Assembly: GCF_004298475.1 (NCBI RefSeq)
Contig: NZ_SCRP01000017.1
Location: forward strand, 1-64,000
Source of the DNA: Paraburkholderia sp.
GTDB lineage: Bacteria; Pseudomonadota; Gammaproteobacteria; Burkholderiales; Burkholderiaceae
Length of the DNA: 64,000 nucleotides
Direction: 5' to 3'
Shown here: piece after piece, positions 1-9,276 of the stretch
Layout: the number at the start of each line of letters is the position of its first letter
Numbering within the stretch: position 1 is the first letter of the stretch
Made by a program: the position numbers and the translations under genes
The notes under the pieces: generated by a model
Told to the model about the DNA's origin: nothing
Databases searched by the model: none
Seen by the model: the letters and a program-made list of their open reading frames with translations, nothing else

Positions 1-2
1 GG

Positions 3-362
3 TCAGGTACGGAGCGGCGAAGTACCATTCCTCATCCGACACATCCGTTGGGTAGGCTCTGCGCTTTTTCATTCCGCCAGGATACCAGGTCTGGCGGGAA
101 GTGCCTAACACGCTCTAGAGCGGATTGGGATTTCTTGAAGCAACTGAAGGTGTCAACGCCGAGTGATGCCCTTTTGGGGGCGTTCATCAAAGTAGTCAGG
201 CCCATGTTGGATGAGATGGCAACCCTAATTCAGGTAAGCGAGATACTGACTGAGCAAGCCAAATCGTTATTACCCCGCCTCATCTCCGGCAAGCTACGCG
301 TCGATCACCTCGATATAACATATCCGCTTAGCATGAAGCCGGAGTTGGTACAGGCTACTTAA
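3..362 (+). CDS. hsdS: Type I restriction specificity subunit HsdS, C-terminal part
   Basis: The frame is open from base 3 and ends at TAA 360-362, so only the C-terminal end is in the window. The last ~60 residues read like the conserved helix and tail of HsdS: a FLKQLKV lead-in, then VVRPMLDEMATL, an amphipathic helix, and LLPRLISGKLRV at the end. HsdS chooses the DNA target of a type I restriction-modification complex and binds HsdM and HsdR. The stop lies 21 bp before hsdR, as in a normal hsd operon; hsdM would be off the left edge. The ~45 residues before the recognisable tail do not look like a target-recognition domain, so a frameshift or local decay is possible. Confidence 0.7.
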   Translation, partial: SGTERRSTIPHPTHPLGRLCAFSFRQDTRSGGKCLTRSRADWDFLKQLKVSTPSDALLGAFIKVVRPMLDEMATLIQVSEILTEQAKSLLPRLISGKLRVDHLDITYPLSMKPELVQAT

Positions 363-383
363 GGACGGAATAAGGGGAAGCGG

Positions 384-3300
384 GTGGCAAAGAACTTCAT
401 CTCGGAAGATGACATCGAGCAGGGGCTGATCCAGCGCCTGCAGCACTTGTGCGGCTTCGATGCGTTGAACTGCTACACCGCCCAGCCCGATGACCTCAAC
501 GACGGCTCGGGGCGCGGCGACAAGCGCGAGGTGATTCTGGCCGACCGGCTACGTGAAGCGGTCGAGCGCCTCAATCCCCAAGTCCCGGCCCATGCGGTGG
601 ATCAGGCCATAGGTCAGTTGCTGCAGCCCCGCACGGCCATGAGTCTGGTGGCCGCCAACCGCGAGATGGATGGTCTGATCCGCGATGGCGTGCCCGTCAC
701 CTACAAGCCCGAGCACGGGCCCCAGGCGGGGCAGACGGTGACTGAGCGTCTGAAGGTGATCGACTTCGATCAATCCGACCCGAAGGCCGGTCGAAACGAA
801 TATCTGGCCGTTAGTCAGTTGTGGATACGGGGTGAGTTCGGCTACCGCCGCCCGGACGTACTGCTCTATGTGAACGGGCTGCCCCTGGTCTTCCTCGAAC
901 TTAAGAACAGCAATGTCAAGCTGAGGGCCGCCTTCGACGACAATGTCACCACCTACAAGGCCGAGATTCCGCAGCTCTTCGTGGCGAATGCATTGTGCCT
1001 GCTGTCTAACGGCATCGAGACCAAGGTAGGTAGCCTGACCGCCCGGTGGGAGCATTTCTTTGCCTGGCTGCGTGTGGAGGATGAAAAGGAGGCGCTGGAC
1101 CGCACGGCTATCGCCGAACAGGGATTGAGCGTGGAGCGAGCTGTGCTGGGTTTGCTTATGCCCCAACGCTTGCTGGATTACGTCGAGAACTTCTGCGTGT
1201 TCTATCGGGAAACGCAGAAAGTAATCGCGCAAAACCACCAGTTCATCGGCGTGAACAACGCCTTCGCCCAATTCATCCGTCGCCGTGAGCTGCGAGGCAA
1301 GCTGGGGGTCTTCTGGCACACCCAGGGTTCGGGCAAGAGCTTCTCAATGGTGTTCTACACCCGCAAGATTTTCCGCAAGCTCACGGGCAATTTCAGCTTC
1401 GTGGTGGTGACCGACCGGGACGATCTGGATGGCCAAATCTACCGCAACTTCCTGCACACCGGTGTGATCGGCCCGAAGGACGATGTGCGGCCACGCAATA
1501 GCGCCCAGTTGCGCGAAATGCTGGGCAAGAACAAGCGTGTGGTGTTTACGCTGATCCAGAAGTTCCGCTACGACAAGGGCAAGGACTACCCGCTGCTGTC
1601 GGATCGCGACGACATCGTGGTGATTGTCGACGAAGCCCACCGCACGCAATATGCTGGCTTAGCCGAGAACATGCGGGTGGGTCTGCCGAATGCCGCCTAC
1701 CTGGCCTTCACCGGCACGCCGTTGCTGGGCCAAGAGCGCAAGACCAACGCCTGGTTCGGCGATTACGTTTCGGAGTACAACTTCCAGCAAAGCGTGGAGG
1801 ACGGCGCTACGGTGCCATTGTTCTACGAAAAGCGCGTGCCGGAAGTGCTCATCCAGAACGATGATCTCAATCAGGAGTTCGCCGAAATCGTCGAGGAGGA
1901 GAACCTCGACGAGGCCGCACAACAGAAGCTCGAAAAGCGCTTCGCCCAGGAAATGGCGGTGATCAAGGTAGACGACCGCCTGGATACCATCGCCCGCGAT
2001 ATCGCCTATCACTTCCCACGCCGGGGCTATCTGGGCAAGGGAATCGTGATCTCGGTGGACAAGTTCACCGCAGTGACTATGTACGACAAGGTGCAGGCGC
2101 TGTGGAAAGACGAGATCAAGAAGCTCACGGGCATCATCAACGGGACGCAGAATGACATCGAACGCCTACGCCTGAAGCGAATCCGGGACTGGATGCGCGA
2201 TGTTGAGATGGCCGTCGTAGTTAGCGAGGAGGCGGGCGAGAACGAGAAGTTCGAAAAGCTCGGCCTCAACATCAAGCCGCATCGCGAACGAATGAACCGG
2301 CTCGATAAGCATGGCCACGACATCGAATTCAACTTCAAGGACCCGGAGCATCCACTGCAGTTGGTCTTCGTCTGCGCCATGTGGCTGACGGGCTTTGATG
2401 CGCCGACGGTCAGCACCCTGTATCTGGACAAGCCCATGCAGGGCCACACGCTGATGCAGACCATCGCCCGCGCCAACCGCGTGACCAGCCATGAGATTAA
2501 TGGGGTTGCGAAGCACAACGGCGAGATCGTGGACTACTACAACGTGTTCCGTCGCATGAAGCGGGCGTTGAAGGACTATGCCGCCGGACCGGGCGACGAC
2601 GAGGAAGATATGCCCGTCCGCAACAAGCAGGAGTTGTTTGCATTGCTCGATGAGGCCATTGCCCAGGGACTGGTGTTTTGCGACACACACGAGGTCAATC
2701 TTCGGGGTGTGCTTGATCGTGGCGATGTCTTCGAGAAGCTGGGCCAATTTAACGTGTTTGCCGACACGTTGTTGGCGACGGATGAGTTGCGCAAGTCCTT
2801 CAACGTCTATGAAAACACTATAAGCAGCCTCTATGAGGCGTGTAAGCCGGAGGTGCTGGGGCAGGGGAAGGGGCGGCTGATCTCGGCCTTCCAATACTTA
2901 CGCGGCGTATTGGAGAGCATTGTCGAACAGACGGACGTAGACAATGCGGTACTGCGACTCTCTGCCTTGCTCGATGAGAGCGTGGTGGTGGATAACGTCG
3001 AGGCGTTCAAGGCCAAGCAGTTCCAGGCGGAATACCAGATCGTCCAGCGCGGCAGGACTTGGGACTTGAGCAAGGTTAATGTGGAAAAACTGCGTGAGGA
3101 ATTCAAGCAGGCGCCTTTTAAACATATCGCCATCGCCGATCTGCGGGCTTTCCTTCAAAAAAAGCTGGCCGAGATGCTGGCGCAGAACGCGACACGTATC
3201 GATTTTTTGCAGCGACTGCAGAGCGTGATCGATGCGTACAACTCCGGCGCGACCGCAACGGAGAACTACTACGAGGAACTGTCGGCGTTTGCCGAGGCGC

Positions 3301-3644
3301 TCAAGGAGGAGGCGGAGCGCCACATTCGCGAAGGCCTCAGCGAGGACGAGCTTGAACTGTTCGATCTGCTGAAGAAGGATACGATGACCCAGGAGGAAAT
3401 GCAGCGCGTGAAGCTGTCGGCTAAGCGCTTGTTGAAGCGTTTGGTCGAGGAGCATCCCAAGCTATTGGTGCAGGACTGGTTCAAGGATCGTCAGTCCATG
3501 CAACAGGTACGGTCGGAAATCGAGCGTGTGCTCGATGAGGCACTCCCAGAGAGCTATGACCGAGCCACGTTTAAGCAGAAGTGCGACAACGTTTTCGATC
3601 TTGCAGTTGATTACGCAAACCATCATCGCCGTTGGGCCGCTTGA
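384..3644 (+). CDS. hsdR: Type I restriction endonuclease, motor subunit HsdR
   Basis: The 1086-residue protein has the length and order of HsdR. The N-terminal PD-(D/E)xK nuclease shows Asp158 and Glu172-Leu-Lys174. The SF2 translocase core shows Walker A GSGKS at 315-319, DEAH at 416-419 and a TGTPL motif near 445; a QTIARANR motif VI lies near residue 695. The C-terminal third is helical and charged, as expected for the part that docks on the methylase core. HsdR pumps DNA and cuts at a distance from unmodified sites. The start is GTG 384, preceded by an AGGGGAA ribosome site; hsdS lies 21 bp upstream. No frameshift or missing motif is visible, so the nuclease subunit looks intact. Confidence 0.95.
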   Translation: MAKNFISEDDIEQGLIQRLQHLCGFDALNCYTAQPDDLNDGSGRGDKREVILADRLREAVERLNPQVPAHAVDQAIGQLLQPRTAMSLVAANREMDGLIRDGVPVTYKPEHGPQAGQTVTERLKVIDFDQSDPKAGRNEYLAVSQLWIRGEFGYRRPDVLLYVNGLPLVFLELKNSNVKLRAAFDDNVTTYKAEIPQLFVANALCLLSNGIETKVGSLTARWEHFFAWLRVEDEKEALDRTAIAEQGLSVERAVLGLLMPQRLLDYVENFCVFYRETQKVIAQNHQFIGVNNAFAQFIRRRELRGKLGVFWHTQGSGKSFSMVFYTRKIFRKLTGNFSFVVVTDRDDLDGQIYRNFLHTGVIGPKDDVRPRNSAQLREMLGKNKRVVFTLIQKFRYDKGKDYPLLSDRDDIVVIVDEAHRTQYAGLAENMRVGLPNAAYLAFTGTPLLGQERKTNAWFGDYVSEYNFQQSVEDGATVPLFYEKRVPEVLIQNDDLNQEFAEIVEEENLDEAAQQKLEKRFAQEMAVIKVDDRLDTIARDIAYHFPRRGYLGKGIVISVDKFTAVTMYDKVQALWKDEIKKLTGIINGTQNDIERLRLKRIRDWMRDVEMAVVVSEEAGENEKFEKLGLNIKPHRERMNRLDKHGHDIEFNFKDPEHPLQLVFVCAMWLTGFDAPTVSTLYLDKPMQGHTLMQTIARANRVTSHEINGVAKHNGEIVDYYNVFRRMKRALKDYAAGPGDDEEDMPVRNKQELFALLDEAIAQGLVFCDTHEVNLRGVLDRGDVFEKLGQFNVFADTLLATDELRKSFNVYENTISSLYEACKPEVLGQGKGRLISAFQYLRGVLESIVEQTDVDNAVLRLSALLDESVVVDNVEAFKAKQFQAEYQIVQRGRTWDLSKVNVEKLREEFKQAPFKHIAIADLRAFLQKKLAEMLAQNATRIDFLQRLQSVIDAYNSGATATENYYEELSAFAEALKEEAERHIREGLSEDELELFDLLKKDTMTQEEMQRVKLSAKRLLKRLVEEHPKLLVQDWFKDRQSMQQVRSEIERVLDEALPESYDRATFKQKCDNVFDLAVDYANHHRRWAA

Positions 3645-4026
3645 CACTCTAGCGCAAGAAAACGGAGGCCCGCATTCGAGGTCTCGTATTGTTATGGTTG
3701 CGACTGACCGCTGTGATCATTTACCCGACCGTGTATTTGTGAATCGCCACCGACCGCTTGGAGTCGCGTTCTGCCGATCGCCTGCGTCGCGCATCAGTCG
3801 GCCATGAAGGGCCATCCATCTCCATGGTCTTTCAGACGTTCCGGCGACGGCTCCGACATAGCAATCGGTCGTTCGACTCGGGACGCTGAGCGTTGTCCAG
3901 TCCGTCGGAGTAGCGACCCGCCAGCATCAACTCACCATTACCCCCACGCTAACGTGATGCTAGGAGCACCGCTCTGGACCGACGAATAGCACCTACCTAG
4001 CTGAAAACACAAAATCGGGAACTCAT
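3645..4026 (+). other. Intergenic region between hsdR and mcrB
   Basis: This 382-bp stretch separates the type I genes from mcrBC. The short open frames inside it have no recognisable protein features. No hairpin with a T-tract was found. It probably holds the mcrB promoter, but no clear -35/-10 pair is visible. Confidence 0.5.
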
Positions 4027-6369
4027 ATGACTGAGGAAATATTCGACCAGCGCATTCACGACGAGTTAAAAGCAGTAGCGTCTGAAAGCGTCGCGTCCGG
4101 GCGGCTATCCGCACAAAACTGGATCGACGAGCAGACTAAACTATTCCGCGACACCTTCGGGCCGGACGTCTTGCGGCAACTCGACGGCTCAGCGCTATTG
4201 CAACTGATGCACGGGCGTCAGGGCAACGATACTCGTTGCCTGGCATACTGGCTCGAATTCAAGAACGACGATGAATTTTCCAGCAATCAGTTCGGCGGAA
4301 TTCGTGGTGGCTCCGCCCTCAAATTCGGCATTTTTCAGCGGGAGAGCGACGGCGCTTGGATGGCGGGGTCTCCGCAGCAGCAGGTCGCCCTTTCGCTCGA
4401 CGGTGCTATCGCGATCGCACAAAGCCAGCGGGATGAACTGGTTGCCGGAGCAGATGTTCTTGCCGCGTTCGATCCAACCGAGGCATCCGACGCGGCCTAT
4501 GCACAACTTCAAACTGCGATGCAAAACGCGGCACCCAAGCTCTTCAGTTTTGGCTGGTCGCACAAATACTGGTTTCTGAACTTCCCTGACAAACTTGACG
4601 GTTTTCACAATCCGCGTTATCAGCGTTTTCACCTGCTCAAGCTGTTGCAATTGCCGCCCGATAACGTAGGCGTTCGCGATCCGAACGCGCCGACGTTTGT
4701 CTGCGCTGGCCGCTTCGTGAAAATGGGGCGTCAGCTCTCGCTGCCGGTTGCAGCACTCTGTGTGATGCTGAATCAGAGGAACGGGACCGTTCACCGCTAT
4801 TGGAAGATCGGTACGACAGCGGGCAGTGACGGTGACAGCGAATGGGCGACGATGCGAGATGGCAACTTCGTTTCGATTGGATGGCCGGAACAGGTGCCGG
4901 ACCTGTCGGGGCTGCTGGCCGAGGACAAGTCGGAAGTAAAGGACAAGATCAAGCAATGGCTGTTGCCGTCGTACGGGAACAATTCTGGCATGGCCTCTCG
5001 CAAAGCGGGCGAAATAACGAACTTCGCACGTGAGATGTCCGAGAACGATATCGTGCTTGCGTGCGGGGGGCAATCAGTGCTCGGCATCGGCCGGATCACT
5101 GGGTCTTACGAATACGAATCCGGGCTTTTGTTTCCGCATAAACGGCCTGTCGAGTGGCTCTCGCTTACCACGTGGAGCATGCCGGAATCGGAAGGTCCAC
5201 GTACAACCGTCTTCGAACTTGGAAAGAGCGCAAGAAATATTCTCACGATTGAGCAGGTGTTGGACGGACATTCGCTTCCCGAGGCTCAGATTGCGGCACG
5301 GGTGGTTAAAGGAGAGTCTGTTGACAAGAGCTACGCGTTGCTTCCTCTCGATCCCTTTGCGTCTAGAGTCGACAACATTCTTCGTCGCAAGGGGCAAATT
5401 GTGCTGTACGGCCCCCCGGGAACTGGCAAAACATATCGCGCATTGCAGGTCGCCCGCGAACTGGCGGCACGCCACACCTTCCGCAAAAGTTACTCGTCGC
5501 TGAGCGAGACCGAACTGGCCCAAGTCAATGGGGCAGATGGTCTCGTGCGCATTTGTACATTCCATCCGGGATGGGGCTACGAGGACTTCGTCGAAGGGCT
5601 ACGGCCGAAAACTAACGGCAACGGTCTGATGGTGTTCGAACCGCAAGATGGTACATTCAAACGCCTCTGTCAGAGCGCAATTGACAAACCAGAGCGGCAA
5701 TTTTTCCTCATCATCGACGAAATCAATCGGGGAGATTTGCCTCGCATTTTCGGCGAACTGCTCACGACAATCGAAATCGACAAGCGGGATACGTCCGTAA
5801 CGTTGCCCGTGACCCGTGCGCCTTTCGCCGTGCCGCGCAACGTGTTCATACTCGGGACCATGAACACGGCCGACCGCTCGATTTCACTGATGGATGTGGC
5901 GCTACGCCGTCGCTTCGGATTTATTGAGCTGATGCCGGACAGTTCGCTATTGGCAAACCGCCGTGTCGGCGGACTCTCGCTGAGCGCTTGGCTCGATGCG
6001 CTTAATGCCCGGCTGCGTCAGTCCCTGAAGCGCGATGCCCGAAATCTGCAAATCGGGCATGCGTATCTCATGCCGCCTACACCGATCACCTCGGTTGCCG
6101 ATTTTGCTCGCGTGCTACGTGACGACATCATTCCGCTTCTCGAAGAATACTGTTACGACGACTTCGGGACACTAAGGGACATCCTCGGCAGCGAACTGGT
6201 CGACGTGGATGCGTGCCGTATCCGTGAGGAGATGTTCCTACCGAACCGGGATAACGATCTTATCGAGGCAGTCTCGTTCAAGGAAATGCAGCCCTTGGTG
6301 TTGTATCAGGATAACGACGACGCCCTCGACAGCGCCGAGGATGAAGACGATGCCGTTCGTTCCCAGTGA
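4027..6369 (+). CDS. mcrB: McrB-type AAA+ GTPase with EVE/PUA-like reader domain
   Basis: This is the motor and recognition subunit of a modification-dependent (type IV) restriction system. Residues ~257-370 (from RYWKIG through NFAREMSENDIV and VLGIGRITG) look like an EVE/ASCH/PUA-superfamily domain, a fold that flips out and reads modified bases. The C-terminal half is the McrB motor: Walker A GPPGTGKT 462-469, the family motif FHPGWGYEDFVEGLRP, Walker B with Asp564-Glu565, and the GTP-specifying MNTADR 612-617, followed by an ALRRRFGF arginine motif. The first ~200 residues hold a separate domain that I cannot name. At 780 residues it is much longer than E. coli McrB, as in LlaJI/Thermococcus-like fusions. 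mcrC overlaps its 3' end by 20 bp, so the two are translated together. Confidence 0.9.
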   Translation: MTEEIFDQRIHDELKAVASESVASGRLSAQNWIDEQTKLFRDTFGPDVLRQLDGSALLQLMHGRQGNDTRCLAYWLEFKNDDEFSSNQFGGIRGGSALKFGIFQRESDGAWMAGSPQQQVALSLDGAIAIAQSQRDELVAGADVLAAFDPTEASDAAYAQLQTAMQNAAPKLFSFGWSHKYWFLNFPDKLDGFHNPRYQRFHLLKLLQLPPDNVGVRDPNAPTFVCAGRFVKMGRQLSLPVAALCVMLNQRNGTVHRYWKIGTTAGSDGDSEWATMRDGNFVSIGWPEQVPDLSGLLAEDKSEVKDKIKQWLLPSYGNNSGMASRKAGEITNFAREMSENDIVLACGGQSVLGIGRITGSYEYESGLLFPHKRPVEWLSLTTWSMPESEGPRTTVFELGKSARNILTIEQVLDGHSLPEAQIAARVVKGESVDKSYALLPLDPFASRVDNILRRKGQIVLYGPPGTGKTYRALQVARELAARHTFRKSYSSLSETELAQVNGADGLVRICTFHPGWGYEDFVEGLRPKTNGNGLMVFEPQDGTFKRLCQSAIDKPERQFFLIIDEINRGDLPRIFGELLTTIEIDKRDTSVTLPVTRAPFAVPRNVFILGTMNTADRSISLMDVALRRRFGFIELMPDSSLLANRRVGGLSLSAWLDALNARLRQSLKRDARNLQIGHAYLMPPTPITSVADFARVLRDDIIPLLEEYCYDDFGTLRDILGSELVDVDACRIREEMFLPNRDNDLIEAVSFKEMQPLVLYQDNDDALDSAEDEDDAVRSQ

Positions 6370-7735
6370 AGACTCGGCGCGCCTGACTATCCGGCTCTCC
6401 GAATGGGACTGGACCGCCCCTTCGCGCGATCCACGCCTGAAGGATATGTCGCTTGCGGGCGACACCGCATGGCGTCGGCTTGCCGATGGCCTTCGCGGAA
6501 GGATTGATATATACGAGCGCTACGATGGCCTTACGATCGAAACCTCGTCATTTGTCGGCCGCGTCGATGTCGGGCCGTTGCGCATAGTGGTTCAGCCGAA
6601 GTTGCCCGCCATGCCGCTTACGCGGCTATTGCGTTATGCCTACGGGTTGCGTGACTTGACGTCGACGGCTGAAACGCGCTCCCCAACGGACGAACGCGGC
6701 ATGCATGATTTGCTGATCGCATTGCTGGCCGGGGAGGTCGAAGAGTTGCTGCATCGTGGTCTACCACGTCACTACGTCGCACGGGACCGAAGGCTCGATA
6801 GCCCGCGCGGCCAGATTCTGATTGACCAGATCATCCGACGGGGAGGAGTGCTTGAGCCGATGCTTCCGTGTCGGCAATACGAACGCCGCTCCGACTGGAG
6901 CCTGAACCAAGTGTTGCGCGCTGGGCTCGATCACGCTGCACGGTTAACTGAGGACCGCGAGTTGCGCCGACACGCGCATAAGCTTTCAGCGATGTTTGGC
7001 GACGTCCGCGAAATGCCCAGGCTGCGCACTGACGATATCGATTTAGTCGCACGAAACTTGACCCGGCTCACGACAGCCTGCCGACCTGCGCTCACGCTGA
7101 TTCGATTGCTGCACGATATGCAGGGAGTTGAACTCGAGACGGACATCGGGGCGAGTAGGACGCCTGGGTTCCTATTCGACATGAACCTGTTTTTCCAGCG
7201 CCTGCTGTCACGGTTCCTTCGCGAGAACCTCGTCGATGCTCGGATCGTCGACGAGCACTCCATTCAGGGTATGTTTGCGTTTGCTTCCGGTTCGAACATT
7301 AAGCAGCGCAGAGCACCCTCACCGCGCCCTGACTATGCTCTATTCCACGGGAGGCGTCTAAATCGTTTCCTCGACGCGAAATACCGCGACTTGTGGCGTA
7401 AAAGTCTCCCGGTCGAATGGCTCTATCAGCTAACCATCTATGCGCTCGCATCGCCCGTCGAGGTTAGCGTACTTCTATATGCGTCGATGTCCGAGTCGGC
7501 ACTTGATGAAGAAGTTGAAATTCGTCAACCAGTGTCGTGGTCGAATAGAGCACCCGCGTCGGTCATTTTGCGTCCAGTGCCACTCGGGATGCTCGCGGGG
7601 CTCGTCGGTTCTGATGCGACCACTGAGATAGTTGGACGGAGGCAACAATTGGCGCAGCGACTTATCGCGAATCGTACGAATGGGACCAACCTTAGGGATA
7701 CCGCAACTACAGGTTTCGGAGTGCCAAGCACCTGA
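6350..7735 (+). CDS. mcrC: McrC-type nuclease subunit
   Basis: McrC is the nuclease partner that stimulates McrB GTP hydrolysis and cuts DNA after translocation. The C-terminal PD-(D/E)xK core is visible: Arg-Pro-Asp328 followed by Asp342-Ala-Lys344-Tyr. The N-terminal ~300 residues match the McrC beta-rich finger and helical region (GPLRIVVQPKLP, then LLRYAYGLRDL). I chose ATG 6350, which lies 9 bases after GAGG; the in-frame ATG at 6341 has no spacing from that site, and the longer frame from 6209 only reads mcrB out of frame. The 20-bp overlap with mcrB indicates translational coupling. The 461 residues fit the long McrC class. Confidence 0.9.
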   Translation: MPFVPSEDSARLTIRLSEWDWTAPSRDPRLKDMSLAGDTAWRRLADGLRGRIDIYERYDGLTIETSSFVGRVDVGPLRIVVQPKLPAMPLTRLLRYAYGLRDLTSTAETRSPTDERGMHDLLIALLAGEVEELLHRGLPRHYVARDRRLDSPRGQILIDQIIRRGGVLEPMLPCRQYERRSDWSLNQVLRAGLDHAARLTEDRELRRHAHKLSAMFGDVREMPRLRTDDIDLVARNLTRLTTACRPALTLIRLLHDMQGVELETDIGASRTPGFLFDMNLFFQRLLSRFLRENLVDARIVDEHSIQGMFAFASGSNIKQRRAPSPRPDYALFHGRRLNRFLDAKYRDLWRKSLPVEWLYQLTIYALASPVEVSVLLYASMSESALDEEVEIRQPVSWSNRAPASVILRPVPLGMLAGLVGSDATTEIVGRRQQLAQRLIANRTNGTNLRDTATTGFGVPST

Positions 7736-7745
7736 AATGGGCCAA

Positions 7746-7766
7746 TTTGCTCAAAAAATGAGCAAA
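7746..7766 (+). terminator. Hairpin just after mcrC
   Basis: A perfect 8-bp inverted repeat, TTTGCTCA (7746-7753) and TGAGCAAA (7759-7766), encloses a loop of five A. It starts 10 bp after the mcrC stop. There is no T-tract, so it could be a weak terminator, an mRNA-stabilising hairpin or a protein-binding site. Confidence 0.4.
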
Positions 7767-7992
7767 ATGCGCCGATCAGGACCCGAAAATGTGCCGGAAA
7801 TGTCGATTGCTGCGATGCAACACACATTACAAAGCTTTCTTCTTGAGACGTGCGACCCTGATAACGGCCGACGGGCCGGGGCCATCCATTGCCCCTGCCC
7901 GGATCGCACGAACCCGCCAGCGGGCAGGAAAACGGGCAGGAGGGGGATTCCCGGTGTCGGGAGAGCGAGCGAAAGTCACTGAAATGGGCGAG

Positions 7993-8103
7993 TGGGTAGA
8001 AATTACCGATTTGCACGATTTTGATATGACCCTTTGTATCGTCTGATCGATCTGTGCTACATTTTTTTCTACCAGACCAGCGTTTTCGGGTAATTCCTAC
8101 CCA
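7993..8103. repeat. 15-bp inverted repeat pair in the mcrC-8336 spacer
   Basis: TGGGTAGAAATTACC at 7993-8007 recurs inverted at 8089-8103 with one mismatch (TGGGTAGGAATTACC on the minus strand). The 81 bp between them are AT-rich for this genome and include a T7 run. The wider gap 7736-8335 has no convincing gene. The position suggests paired operator sites ahead of the 8336 operon, but no regulator can be assigned. Confidence 0.5.
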
Positions 8104-8335
8104 TTTTCGGATCATATTCCGCTCCTGACACGTCGACCTCGCCGTTGCCTGCGTGATTTTCTCCACTGCCTGAGCGCTGCACACCGACGCGCCTTGCAAA
8201 TCACACCCGCAGCATTGTCACGTTCCTGAAACGCACGGCAGTAGCCTCGCGTTTCAGCTTTTCCCACCTGCTGAGCTTTTCACCGGATATCCATCCGGCG
8301 ATAACGCTCGCATTGATAATTAAGGATACCTGATC

Positions 8336-8629
8336 ATGAACAGGAAAAATCCTACACCGCTTTTCTCTCTCGGCCGAACCGTGGCGACGCCCGGCGCGCT
8401 CGACCTTCTCGACCGAACCGGCACCAATGCGGCCGAACTATTGCGTAGGCATCAGTGCGGGGACTGGGGAGCCGTCTGCCTCGCCGATGCTCGCTCAAAC
8501 GATCTGGCCGTTACGAACGGAATGCGCCTTCTTTCGGCCTATGACCTGGGCGATAGACGTGAGCGAGTATGGATCATCACCGAGGCTGATCGGCGCGTGA
8601 CGACTCTGCTGCTGCCGGACGAATATTGA
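8336..8629 (+). CDS. Conserved small protein of mobile elements, function unknown
   Basis: This 97-residue protein resembles a small family often found on plasmids and integrative elements, with the pattern FSLGRTVATPGALDLL, then ELLRRHQCGDWGAV, NGMRLLSAYDL and a conserved WIITEADRRVTTLLLPDEY tail. Some databases label such proteins as restriction subunits; nothing in the sequence supports an enzymatic role. AAGGA stands about 10 bases before ATG 8336. The stop overlaps the next start (TGATG, 8627-8631), so it forms an operon with the peptidase-like gene downstream. Family recognition comes from memory, not from a search. Confidence 0.75.
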   Translation: MNRKNPTPLFSLGRTVATPGALDLLDRTGTNAAELLRRHQCGDWGAVCLADARSNDLAVTNGMRLLSAYDLGDRRERVWIITEADRRVTTLLLPDEY

Positions 8630-9276
8630 TGGAGTTCACCGTGCAGAAACTTCATCCCGCCTTGCGGCCCGGACGACGCCTCACGATCGTTGGTTCGAAC
8701 ATTCCGACCTTCAGTTTCCAGGGCAGTTTCGATTCGACGTGTGCCTTGCATGCGGCAGCAATGGCGTTAGCGATGCATGGGTGCGTGACAAACCCGCTAC
8801 GTGCGCTGTCGCGGCGAAGTAGTCGTGAGGCCGAATATGTCAGGAAAGCGACACCGTTCTGGCATACCGGAATTTCGCTAGAAGAACTGCAAACGCTTAT
8901 CCGGGAGCTCAACTGGGGATTGCGACCTGCCGTCTTCGAAGGAGCGCATGCGCACGTCCTCCGATTCAGTGAGCGCGAATTGCTACGCGGGCAACCGGTG
9001 ATCGTGACGTGGCGCGAATTACATTGGGCGACCTTGCATGCGGTACTCGCAGTAGGCATCGAAGGGCGGCTAACCGGCCGGACCTTTGAAGGCCACACGC
9101 TGCTGCTGATTGACTCTGCTGAGACCGAGCCTATCCTCGCGGTTTACAACGCACGGTTGACGTGGACAACACGACGCGGCAAGAAGGGCGAATATGCCCA
9201 ATACGTGACAGCGTTCGAGCGTCGCAAGGTAGTACTCGCGGGCGGGATGTCGATCCGAAGCGGAAAGTCGCCGTAG
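8629..9276 (+). CDS. Putative papain/C39-like cysteine peptidase
   Basis: This 215-residue protein has the outline of a papain-fold peptidase. A FDSTCALHAAAMAL segment near residue 36-50 puts a Cys at the start of a helix. LHWATLHAVLAVGIE near 140 offers the His, and LLLIDSAE near 163 the Asp. C39 bacteriocin-processing peptidases use the same order. There is no signal peptide or transmembrane segment, so it is likely cytoplasmic. I chose ATG 8629, sharing bases with the TGA of the preceding gene; the TTG at 8626 is only the ORF's nominal first codon. The substrate is unknown. It ends tail-to-tail against the XRE gene, with adjacent stop codons. It could also be an inactive homologue. Confidence 0.55.
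   Translation: MEFTVQKLHPALRPGRRLTIVGSNIPTFSFQGSFDSTCALHAAAMALAMHGCVTNPLRALSRRSSREAEYVRKATPFWHTGISLEELQTLIRELNWGLRPAVFEGAHAHVLRFSERELLRGQPVIVTWRELHWATLHAVLAVGIEGRLTGRTFEGHTLLLIDSAETEPILAVYNARLTWTTRRGKKGEYAQYVTAFERRKVVLAGGMSIRSGKSP

Noticed and set aside
549..1319. Long minus-strand open frame (256 codons) opposite hsdR
   Set aside because: It is a mirror of the strong codon bias of hsdR; no family features and no ribosome site.
3804..3989. 61-codon frame between hsdR and mcrB
   Set aside because: No ribosome site, no recognisable features.
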